Of a DNA stretch of 8,578 nucleotides, positions 1-8,206 are shown one piece after another. A model generated the notes under the pieces. The model was not told the DNA's origin. It saw only the letters and a program-made list of their open reading frames with translations, and did not search any database. Every line of letters begins with the position of its first letter. Position 1 is the stretch's first letter. A program made the position numbers and the translations under genes. The stretch spans positions 1 through 8,578 of the forward strand of contig JBEGTT010000122.1 in NCBI GenBank assembly GCA_041179245.1. The letters run 5' to 3'. This DNA comes from JBEGTT01 sp041179245. Lineage in GTDB: Bacteria > Pseudomonadota > Gammaproteobacteria > Burkholderiales > Rhodocyclaceae.

Positions 1-981
1 TGGCCGGTTGTAGGCGCCCAGCGTCGCTTGGCTGCCTTCGGAAACTTTGGCCAAATCACGCTGCCAGTTCTGATCGACCTGAAATGAATTCGTCCTGAGC
101 GCATCCAGCGCCGCACGCAAAGTCCGCGTGACCTGTGCCACATAAGTCGGACTTCGCTGCCGCCCTTCGGCCTTAATCGCACTGACACCGATGCGCTGAA
201 TTTCTGGAAGCATGGATAAAACATTCAGGCTGGTGGGTTCTTCCATGGCGTAATAGGTTTCGCCTTGGACTTCAAAACGCCCCTTGCACAAGGTGGGATA
301 ACCGGCAGGTTCGGTGTCATCAAAGCGGTCAATCAAAATCCCGTTGAGGCGGGTTTCCATGGCGCCGGGCAACTTTTCCCATTTCACAAACTTGGCCGGA
401 GAACAGGCCCCCACCGTATTGGGGGATTCTCCACAGGCATACGAGGACAACCAGCAGCGCCCCTCATTCATCACGCAAAGACTGCCAAACCCAAACACTT
501 CAATTTCAACTGAGGTGTTATTGATGACGTGTTCGACCTGAGCCAAAGTCAGCACGCGCGGCAACACAGCTCGTCGAATCCCAAACTCACGCTGGCAAAA
601 ATTAATCGCTTCGTAACTGGTGGCTGAACCTTGGACGGAAAGATGCAGACGCTGCTGCGGATGGCGATTTCGGGCGTAATCCAGCAAACCAATGTCCGCC
701 AAAATAATCGCGTCAACGCCCAAATCAACAGCCGTATCAACGGATGTCTGCCATTCACTTTCTCTACCTGCCTGCGGAAAGGTGTTAATGGCCATCAAGA
801 CTTCGCGCTGGTGATCATGGGCATAACGAATGCCATTCACCATGCTTTTGTGCTCGAAGTTCAGCCCGGCAAAATTCCGTGCATTGGTGTCGTTTTTAAA
901 ACCGAAGTAAACCGCATCGGCACCATGATCCACCGCTGCTTTCAGCGCAGGTAAGCTCCCTGCCGGACAAATCAATTTCAT
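1..981 (-). CDS. ubiU: UbiU, peptidase U32-family protein of O2-independent ubiquinone hydroxylation (3' end cut by window edge)
   Basis: The frame is open for 327 codons from ATG at 981 to the window edge. E. coli UbiU has about 331 residues, so only a few codons and the stop are missing. The start MKLICPAGSLPALKAA and blocks such as GADAVYFGFKNDTNARNFAGL, EEPTSLN and KAEGRQRSPTY match UbiU closely, as recalled. The four cysteines that bind the 4Fe-4S cluster in E. coli UbiU (169, 176, 193, 232) are present at the same numbers. Known role: with UbiV (and UbiT) it hydroxylates the ubiquinone ring without O2, using prephenate, in the cytoplasm. The start overlaps the stop of the upstream cytochrome gene by 4 bases (ATGA), and AGGA lies 6 bases upstream, so it is translated with the nirE operon. 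UbiV and UbiT would be expected just past the left edge; this is inference. Older annotations would call it a U32 peptidase or collagenase-like protease. Confidence 0.93.
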   Translation of the reverse strand, partial: MKLICPAGSLPALKAAVDHGADAVYFGFKNDTNARNFAGLNFEHKSMVNGIRYAHDHQREVLMAINTFPQAGRESEWQTSVDTAVDLGVDAIILADIGLLDYARNRHPQQRLHLSVQGSATSYEAINFCQREFGIRRAVLPRVLTLAQVEHVINNTSVEIEVFGFGSLCVMNEGRCWLSSYACGESPNTVGACSPAKFVKWEKLPGAMETRLNGILIDRFDDTEPAGYPTLCKGRFEVQGETYYAMEEPTSLNVLSMLPEIQRIGVSAIKAEGRQRSPTYVAQVTRTLRAALDALRTNSFQVDQNWQRDLAKVSEGSQATLGAYNRP

Positions 982-1661
982 TCGCGATCCTGAATCGTCG
1001 TCAGGTAAGCCAGCACATTCTGAATGTCATCGGGGCTTAAGCGGTTCAATTCACCGACGGTGCCATCTTCATCGTGCGGACGATCACCGGCCAGATAAGC
1101 CTCGATCTGCCGTTTCAAGTAATTGGTGTATTGCCCAATCAACATCGGCACCATGCCATGCCCCTGAGCGGACTCCCCGTGACAAGCCGAGCAGCGCGCC
1201 TGAAATAGCGCCCCACCCTTGTCAACATCCCCTTCGGAGCGCGGAATAATCATGACCTTTTCGGCCATCTGCAAACGGGTCAGCGCATCTTCAGTACCGG
1301 TATAAGTCGGCATTTTGCTGGACAGTTTGATCTGCGCTAGGTGCGCCGCGATATCTTTGATGTCTTGATCGGACAATTCACGCTCTTGGGTATAGGGAAA
1401 CATCGGAATATTCATCCGCGTGCGCGACCGGAAGTTTCTCAACTGGCTTTCGATATACCCTACCCGTTGCCCGGCAATACGAGGGTATTCCCCCCTTTTC
1501 CCGCCAGCACCTTGGTCACCATGGCAAGCGGCGCAGGTCCCGTTAATCTCTTTGCCTTTTTCCAAGTCCGCTGCTGCAATCACCGCCCCAGCACTGGTGG
1601 CCATCAAAACGAGTAACGCCCCTTGCAAGAGCAGGGGTTTCAAGTAACGCACTGATTTCAT
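978..1661 (-). CDS. Diheme cytochrome c, c4-like, periplasmic
   Basis: This is a 227-residue protein with an N-terminal signal peptide (basic KSVRYLK, hydrophobic core to about residue 30) and two class I cytochrome c domains, each opening with a heme motif: CAACH at 43-47 and CSACH at 157-161. Spacing, length and the motifs PRIAGQ and MLIGQ resemble cytochrome c4. Domain 1 has candidate axial methionines at 83 and 87, ahead of LSDQDI. Domain 2 has no methionine in the matching stretch before LSPDDI (residues 191-208), only His196, which is odd for c4. Probable role: electron carrier between the bc1 complex or quinol side and periplasmic reductases, perhaps NirS; there is no nirM in the window. 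It starts in a 4-base overlap with the nirE stop and ends in a 4-base overlap with ubiU. The Shine-Dalgarno is weak, which fits translational coupling. The electron partner is inferred. Confidence 0.93.
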   Translation of the reverse strand: MKSVRYLKPLLLQGALLVLMATSAGAVIAAADLEKGKEINGTCAACHGDQGAGGKRGEYPRIAGQRVGYIESQLRNFRSRTRMNIPMFPYTQERELSDQDIKDIAAHLAQIKLSSKMPTYTGTEDALTRLQMAEKVMIIPRSEGDVDKGGALFQARCSACHGESAQGHGMVPMLIGQYTNYLKRQIEAYLAGDRPHDEDGTVGELNRLSPDDIQNVLAYLTTIQDRE

Positions 1662-2449
1662 TCAACACTCGTGATTGACGTTGCAAACCAATCTAATTGC
1701 AGATCAACCACCTTTCCGACCACAATTAACGCTGGCGGTTTGATGGCGTGTTTAACCAAGGTTTCAGCCAACGAGGCCAGCGTGGTTTTCACTGTCACCT
1801 GATCAGCCAGCGTTCCATTGCGGACGATGGCAACCGGTGTGTCGCTGGGCAGACCATGTGCAACCAGTTGTTTACCGATTTCTTTACCCGCCCCAACACC
1901 CATATAAAAAACCACGGTTTGATGCGGACGCGCCAAGGCTATCCAGTCCAAATTGACCGTATTGTCGCGAAGATGACCGGTCACAAAAGTCACCGACTGA
2001 GAGAAATCCCGGTGAGTTAACGGAAAACCAGCATAAGCGGCGCAGCCAGCAGCGGCTGTCACGCCCGGAACCACTTCAAAAGGGATACCTTCTTTGGCCA
2101 GTTCTGCGAGTTCTTCCCCACCTCGACCAAAGATAAAAGGGTCGCCGCCTTTTAAGCGAACCACGCGCAAACCCTGTTTCGCCAAATCGACCAATAAGGT
2201 GTTAATCGATTCTTGAGGCAGCGTGTGTTTGGATGATTCTTTGCCGACATACACCCGTTTCACATCTGGCCGAGCCAAGGTCAACACCTCTTCGTTGACC
2301 AAATGGTCATAAACCAGCGCCTCAGCCGAGGCAATTAAACGAGCCGCCTTAACGGTCAACAACTCCGGATCACCAGGACCCGCGCCCACTAATGAAACCT
2401 TCCCCATAACGCCGGGTGCTGCATTGTTATTTTCGTTATTTTGAATCAT
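1658..2449 (-). CDS. nirE: NirE, uroporphyrinogen-III C-methyltransferase (SUMT) for heme d1
   Basis: NirE transfers two methyl groups from S-adenosylmethionine to C-2 and C-7 of uroporphyrinogen III, giving precorrin-2, the entry point to siroheme and heme d1; it acts in the cytoplasm. Visible SUMT motifs (263-residue numbering): VGAGPGDPELLT at 21-32, YDHLV at 47-51, RLKGGDPFIFGRGGEE at 98-113, PGVTAAAGCAAYAGFPLTHR at 128-147, and PALIVVGKVV near the C-terminus. It is a stand-alone methyltransferase with no CysG dehydrogenase/chelatase domain, so other enzymes must complete siroheme. The name nirE rather than cobA rests on its place beside nirS. I chose ATG at 2449 because GGTGAG sits 8 bases upstream; a GTG at 2458 in the same frame would add 3 residues but has no room for a Shine-Dalgarno. 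First gene of the minus-strand operon. Confidence 0.95.
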   Translation of the reverse strand: MIQNNENNNAAPGVMGKVSLVGAGPGDPELLTVKAARLIASAEALVYDHLVNEEVLTLARPDVKRVYVGKESSKHTLPQESINTLLVDLAKQGLRVVRLKGGDPFIFGRGGEELAELAKEGIPFEVVPGVTAAAGCAAYAGFPLTHRDFSQSVTFVTGHLRDNTVNLDWIALARPHQTVVFYMGVGAGKEIGKQLVAHGLPSDTPVAIVRNGTLADQVTVKTTLASLAETLVKHAIKPPALIVVGKVVDLQLDWFATSITSVE

Positions 2450-2475
2450 CAATCTCACTCACCATGGGTCGTAAT

Positions 2476-4312
<1,837 letters not shown>

Positions 4313-4320
4313 TCGTAATC

Positions 4321-4363
4321 GGCTGCGGGAACGCTTTACGGGTTTCTGCAGCCTTTTTCTTTT
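4321..4363 (+). terminator. Intrinsic terminator after nirS
   Basis: A 12-pair stem (4321-4332 with 4342-4353, including two G-T pairs), opening with GGCTGC/GCAGCC, has a 9-base loop and runs straight into TTTTTCTTTT. It begins 8 bases after the nirS stop. Since nirB follows without an evident promoter, it probably acts as a partial terminator that gives abundant nirS mRNA and less of the downstream biogenesis genes. Confidence 0.88.
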
Positions 4364-4381
4364 AGTCGCTCAAAAGTGCCC

Positions 4382-4387
4382 GAGGAA
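4382..4387 (+). promoter_or_regulatory. Ribosome binding site of the nirB-like gene
   Basis: GAGGAA lies 6 bases before ATG at 4394. It supports that start over the in-frame GTG at 4376, which would put six residues ahead of a standard signal peptide. Confidence 0.8.
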
Positions 4388-4393
4388 CAAATA

Positions 4394-5212
4394 ATGAGAA
4401 AAAAATCATTGCCCATGATTTTGCTTGCCACCTGCCTAGGTTTCATTGCTTCTGTGGCTAATGCAGCACCAGACTGGACCAAAGTTGAGACTACTCAGGT
4501 TTTTGTTTTCTATCCTGGGACAACACCTTGGCAGTGGGTCACCACCAAAGGCAAACATGGGGGAAGCCGCGGCTTAGTTCGCGGGGAAACTTGTATTGGT
4601 TGCCACATGGAAGGTGGCGATCTGAATTTGGATATGGCACGCATTTCCTCTGAGTTTGAACCTGCCGGCGCACCCAAAACAAAAATTTATCCGGTCAAAC
4701 TACAGACAGCATACGACGCAGAAAATCTTTATATTCGACTGACATTCACCCCTCCGTCCGGTGGGTTTGATAAAGGCGATCAGGATAATGAGCTGAAGGC
4801 GACTGTTTTACTTGCCGACCCTGCCGTTCCATTAGGAAACCAAGTGGGTTGCTGGGCAAGCTGTCACAGTGATGCTCGTACGATGCCGGGCGCAGACAGT
4901 CAGAAATTGAAATACGTCAAAGAAGGCAGTTACGCCCTGATGCAATGGACGGACAAAGGGAATATCTCGGATGGGAGCGTTTCTGATGCACGCCGGATGA
5001 CTGGCGGAAATGCTGGCGTCAAGGCTGAAAGTAGCAAAAACGGTAGCGAGTACACCGTGACGTTTACCCGGAAGAATCCCGGTGAGGGCAAAGCGATTCC
5101 CATGGGTATCGCCATTCATGCAGACCACGCTAGCGGTCGATTCCATCACGTTTCACTAGGCTACGTCTTAGGCATCGGAGCCGAAGGTGACATCAAAGCC
5201 ACCAAGCAATAA
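4394..5212 (+). CDS. nirB: NirB-like cytochrome c552 (EB_dh / cytochrome c-552 heme-binding family)
   Basis: This is a 272-residue secreted protein: the signal peptide MRKKSLPMIL... is cleaved near VANA (residue 24). A conventional heme motif CIGCH lies at 67-71. A second Cys/His cluster at 153-158 reads CWASCH, with three residues between the cysteines. The C-terminal part has HADHASGRFHHVSLGY (242-257), typical of the heme-binding domain shared by ethylbenzene dehydrogenase gamma subunits and cytochrome c-552. The best-known relative beside nirS is NirB (cytochrome c552) of Pseudomonas stutzeri; this is from memory, and the symbol must not be confused with NADH-dependent nitrite reductase NirB. 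Likely role: periplasmic electron transfer connected with nitrite respiration; the exact partner is unknown. It is the first gene after the nirS terminator, and its end overlaps the nirC start by 26 bases. Confidence 0.87.
   Translation: MRKKSLPMILLATCLGFIASVANAAPDWTKVETTQVFVFYPGTTPWQWVTTKGKHGGSRGLVRGETCIGCHMEGGDLNLDMARISSEFEPAGAPKTKIYPVKLQTAYDAENLYIRLTFTPPSGGFDKGDQDNELKATVLLADPAVPLGNQVGCWASCHSDARTMPGADSQKLKYVKEGSYALMQWTDKGNISDGSVSDARRMTGGNAGVKAESSKNGSEYTVTFTRKNPGEGKAIPMGIAIHADHASGRFHHVSLGYVLGIGAEGDIKATKQ
5177..5180 (+). promoter_or_regulatory. Ribosome binding site of nirC inside the nirB end
   Basis: GGAG lies 6 bases before GTG at 5187. In-frame alternatives (TTG at 5226 or 5250) have no comparable site, so this selects the GTG start. 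Confidence 0.6.
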
Positions 5213-5576
5213 GCCACAATCTCCTTTGGTAGGCCAAGTATGGCGTGCTGATTTGGCACGTCGTGCATGGCCTATTTTTTTATTTCTGTGCAGTACGGGG
5301 TGCGCTACCGCTTGGGCTAATGAATCAACAATCCGTGAAGCGGTGCTGGTTCGCATGGTGCGGCAAGATTGCGGTTCGTGCCACGGCATGACATTACAAG
5401 GTGGACTTGGCCCTGCACTGTTACCGGCTGATTTGAAAGACAAACCCGCGGATGCGTTGGCTTATGCCATTTATTACGGACGAGCGGGAACCCCCATGCC
5501 ACCTTGGCGGCAATTCATCACGATGGATGAAGCCACCTGGATTTCAAACCAGCTGCTAAATGGATTTCCCCCCTAA
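5187..5576 (+). CDS. nirC: NirC, small monoheme cytochrome c
   Basis: This is a 129-residue cytochrome with one heme motif, CGSCH at 62-66, inside the NirC-like stretch RQDCGSCHGMTLQGGLGPAL, and a likely Met104 ligand in GTPMPPW. The signal peptide (ARRAWPIFLFL core, cleavage likely after ATAWA, residue 44) follows an unusually long N-terminal region of about 24 residues if GTG at 5187 is the start; a TTG at 5250 would give an ordinary signal peptide but lacks a good Shine-Dalgarno. NirC (c55X) is a periplasmic cytochrome that can donate electrons to NirS and is thought to assist heme d1 maturation. It overlaps nirB by 26 bases and ends 2 bases before nirF, the usual nirC-nirF order. Confidence 0.88.
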   Translation: MTSKPPSNKPQSPLVGQVWRADLARRAWPIFLFLCSTGCATAWANESTIREAVLVRMVRQDCGSCHGMTLQGGLGPALLPADLKDKPADALAYAIYYGRAGTPMPPWRQFITMDEATWISNQLLNGFPP

Positions 5577-5578
5577 CC

Positions 5579-6757
5579 ATGTCATTACCCACATTTCTAC
5601 CGGTCTTGTTTGCCCTATTACTGAGTGCTTGCAGCAGCCTCCCTACGCCGACTTTGCGCGGCACCGGCGATCTTGGGCTAGTCATTGAGCGGGCATCAGG
5701 CCAGATCACCCTGATTAACACCAGTACGCTGCAACCTTATGCACAGATCAACGGACTGGGTGATTTATCCCATGCCTCCGTGGTCTATTCGCGAGATGCT
5801 CGTTACGCCTTTATCTTTGGCCGAGATGGTGGCCTGACCAAGGTCGATTTATTAGAAGCCCGTATCGTCAAGCGAGTCATGCAGTCCGGTAATGCCATCG
5901 GCGGATCGATTTCCCAAGATGGTCGCATTGTGGTTGCCCAAAATTACACCCCCGGAGGTATTAAGGCCTTTGATGCAGAAACGTTGGAACTGCTGTCCGA
6001 AGTTCCGGCGGAATACGCACCGGGAAAATTTTCCAAGGTCGTCGGCCTAGCCGATGTGCCGGGCAACAAATTTGCCTATGCGCTGTTTGACGGGGGAGAA
6101 ATTTGGGTCAGTGATTTCAGCGACCCCAAACAACCCACTACCCAACGTTTTCCGGCCGGCAAACAACCCTACGACAGCCTAGTAACGCCTGACGGTCGCT
6201 ACTTCCTGGCCGGTTTATTTGGTGAAGATGGAATTGCCTTGCTTGATCTTTGGCAACCGGAAAAAGGTAGCCGGAAAATTCTCGAAAACTACGGACGCGG
6301 GGAAGAAAAGCTCCCGGTGTTCAAGATGCCGCATTTACGTGGCTGGTCTGTGGCCCAAGGCAAGGCCTACCTCCCGGCCATTGGTCGCCATGAAGTGCTG
6401 GTGGTTGATGTGGCAACTTGGAAAGAAGTGGGCCGAATTCCCGTTCGTGGCCAGCCGGTTTTTGTGATGGCTCGCCCAGATGGGCGGCAAATTTGGGTGA
6501 ACTTTGCATTCCCTGATTACAGCAACGTCGACGTGATTGACACACTTTCCGGCAAAGTTGCTCAACAACTGGAGCCGGGCAAAGGTATTTTGCACATGGA
6601 ATTTACCCCCCGAGGCGAAAGTGTCTGGCTGTCTGCCCGTGACGACAACAAAGTGCTGATTTACCGCACCGACAACTTTGCCAAACAAGGGGAGATTGCC
6701 GCAAACAATCCTTCAGGCATCTTTTTCACTAACCGTGCCGCAAAGATTGGTTTCTGA
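5579..6757 (+). CDS. nirF: NirF, heme d1 biogenesis lipoprotein (d1-type propeller)
   Basis: The protein has 392 residues, the usual size for NirF. It begins with a lipoprotein signal, FALLLSAC, with the lipobox cysteine at 18, so it is predicted to be lipid-anchored on the periplasmic side. The rest is a beta-propeller related to the d1 domain of NirS: His65 in LSHASVVYSRDARYAFIFGR lines up with the d1-binding His194 of NirS here ([17 protein letters not shown]). NirF is essential for heme d1 formation and binds a late d1 intermediate; the reaction it performs has been debated, and NirN is credited with the final dehydrogenation. There is no heme c motif, so it is not NirN. It starts 2 bases after nirC with no clear Shine-Dalgarno, implying coupling, and its stop overlaps the nirDL start (TGATG). 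Confidence 0.95.
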   Translation: MSLPTFLPVLFALLLSACSSLPTPTLRGTGDLGLVIERASGQITLINTSTLQPYAQINGLGDLSHASVVYSRDARYAFIFGRDGGLTKVDLLEARIVKRVMQSGNAIGGSISQDGRIVVAQNYTPGGIKAFDAETLELLSEVPAEYAPGKFSKVVGLADVPGNKFAYALFDGGEIWVSDFSDPKQPTTQRFPAGKQPYDSLVTPDGRYFLAGLFGEDGIALLDLWQPEKGSRKILENYGRGEEKLPVFKMPHLRGWSVAQGKAYLPAIGRHEVLVVDVATWKEVGRIPVRGQPVFVMARPDGRQIWVNFAFPDYSNVDVIDTLSGKVAQQLEPGKGILHMEFTPRGESVWLSARDDNKVLIYRTDNFAKQGEIAANNPSGIFFTNRAAKIGF

Positions 6758-7737
6758 TGCAAGGTCAAATCGATCAGCGCCTGCTCAATGACTTTCAGCG
6801 CGACTTCCCGCTCTGTAGCACCCCCTATTTAGCCATCGCCTCTTTACTCGATTCTGCAGAACACTCAGTCTTAGAGCAGCTAACTCAACTCACGCAAGAA
6901 GGAAAAATCTCGCGGATTGGCCCTGTTTTTGCCCCACGACGAGTCGGCGCATCCACCCTCGCCGCGATGTCTGTTCCGCCCGAGCAACTGACAGATGTTG
7001 CCAACCTCGTGAGCCGCTTTTCAGCCGTCAATCACAATTACGCCCGCACCCATCGTTACAACCTGTGGTTTGTGGTGACCGCCAATTCCGAAGAGGCACT
7101 TAGCAACACGTTATCCGAGATTGAACTCGCTGCCGCTTTACCCCTGTTGAACTTACCGCTTGAAGAAGCGTTTCACATTGACCTTGGGTTTTGCCTAAGC
7201 GGTAAAAAACCGAAACATCAGACGACACAAGCACCGTTGCCGCGCGATCTTTCACTGCTTTCACCGTTAACCGAAACCGATCGCCACCTGATTGCCGCAC
7301 TACAAAACGGATTACCGCTAACAAATAAACCGTTTGAAGCGCTGGCGGCAATAGCCAAACTAACTGAACAAAAGGTGCTTATGCGGATCCAGACTTGGTT
7401 AGCCGACGGCACCATCAAACGTTTTGGGGTCATCGTCCATCACCATGAACTCGGCTACCGGGCAAATGCCATGCTGGTACATGACATTCCCGACCATCAA
7501 ATCAGTGAGATTGGCCGAGCGCTGGCAGATGAACCTTCCGTCACGCTGTGTTATCAACGTCCACGCCGCTTACCCGATTGGCAGCACAATCTTTTTTGTA
7601 TGATTCATGGTCGCTGTCAGGATGAAGTTCAAGCCACAATCAAGGACATTCGCCAGCGGCATGGGCTAACCCACTGCCACCATGAAGTGCTGTTTTCAAC
7701 AACGCGCTACAAACAAAATGGAGCTCGTTATGTCTGA
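6757..7737 (+). CDS. nirDL: NirDL, fused siroheme decarboxylase subunits
   Basis: A 326-residue protein made of two Lrp/AsnC-like units. Residues 1-148 are NirD-like, with winged-helix features and the signature NHNYARTHRYNLWFVV (92-107). A short linker (about 149-165) leads to a NirL-like unit (166-326) with CYQRPRRLPDW at 265-275, NLFCMIHGR at 278-286 and the typical end KQNGARYV. With NirG and NirH it decarboxylates the acetate chains at C-12 and C-18 of siroheme to give 12,18-didecarboxysiroheme in the cytoplasm; fused NirDL proteins are known from Paracoccus and Hydrogenophilus. In the NirL half, the tetrapeptide that is WPYN in NirH of this window is WQHN (275-278). It begins in a 1-base overlap with nirF (TGATG) and ends 8 bases inside nirG. 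The AsnC-like fold could mislead annotation to a transcription regulator. Confidence 0.95.
   Translation: MQGQIDQRLLNDFQRDFPLCSTPYLAIASLLDSAEHSVLEQLTQLTQEGKISRIGPVFAPRRVGASTLAAMSVPPEQLTDVANLVSRFSAVNHNYARTHRYNLWFVVTANSEEALSNTLSEIELAAALPLLNLPLEEAFHIDLGFCLSGKKPKHQTTQAPLPRDLSLLSPLTETDRHLIAALQNGLPLTNKPFEALAAIAKLTEQKVLMRIQTWLADGTIKRFGVIVHHHELGYRANAMLVHDIPDHQISEIGRALADEPSVTLCYQRPRRLPDWQHNLFCMIHGRCQDEVQATIKDIRQRHGLTHCHHEVLFSTTRYKQNGARYV
7720..7723 (+). promoter_or_regulatory. Ribosome binding site of nirG
   Basis: GGAG lies 6 bases before ATG at 7730, inside the end of nirDL. It favours that start over in-frame ATGs at 7682 and 7718. Confidence 0.7.
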
Positions 7738-8206
7738 TTCGCCTGAGCGCTATGCGCTTGATGCAGTTGACCGCTTACTCATTGACCGCTTACAGGGGGG
7801 CTTTCCGATCAGCGAAACACCTTATGCTGATGTCGCTGCTGATTTGGGGCTTGATGAACAAGTTTTGATTTCACGCCTGCAAAATCTGTTAACCCATAAA
7901 GTGCTAACCCGCTTTGGCCCCATGTTCCAGATTGAAAATTTTGGCGGCGCTTTTGTTTTAGCCGCACTGGCAGTACCCGAAGATCGCTTCGAGGGCGTGA
8001 CCGAACAGGTTAATTCGCTACCCCAAGTGGCGCACAATTACCGGCGCGAACATCAACTGAATATGTGGTTTGTACTGGCTACCGAATCGCCAGCAGGTAT
8101 CCAACAAGCCATCGCTCAAATTGAACACGACACCGGCTTACCGGTTTTTGCCTTCCCAAAAGAGCGCGAGTATTTCGTGGAAATGAAACTGGAGGCTCGG
8201 CGCTAA
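7730..8206 (+). CDS. nirG: NirG, siroheme decarboxylase subunit (NirD-type)
   Basis: A 158-residue Lrp/AsnC-like protein. The N-terminal winged helix (about 10-65, ending KVLTRFGPMF) is followed by a ligand-binding half with AHNYRREHQLNMWFVLAT at 101-118, the NirD/NirG signature, which parallels the N-terminal half of NirDL. It pairs with a NirH-type subunit in siroheme decarboxylation. The start at 7730 lies 8 bases inside nirDL and its stop shares one base with the nirH ATG (TAATG). The assignment as NirG rather than NirD rests on order: a fused NirDL comes before it and NirH after it. Nothing is missing in the sequence. Confidence 0.93.
   Translation: MSDSPERYALDAVDRLLIDRLQGGFPISETPYADVAADLGLDEQVLISRLQNLLTHKVLTRFGPMFQIENFGGAFVLAALAVPEDRFEGVTEQVNSLPQVAHNYRREHQLNMWFVLATESPAGIQQAIAQIEHDTGLPVFAFPKEREYFVEMKLEARR

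Noticed and set aside
265..954. Several small open frames on both strands across the left end
   Set aside because: They are shadows of ubiU, whose frame is continuous from 981 to position 1 and matches the family along its length.
1..981. A U32 collagenase-like protease
   Set aside because: The four iron-sulfur cysteines and close match to UbiU argue for quinone hydroxylation; no protease active site can be pointed to.
5579..6757. NirN rather than NirF
   Set aside because: NirN carries a heme c domain with CXXCH before the propeller; this protein has none and has a lipoprotein signal instead.
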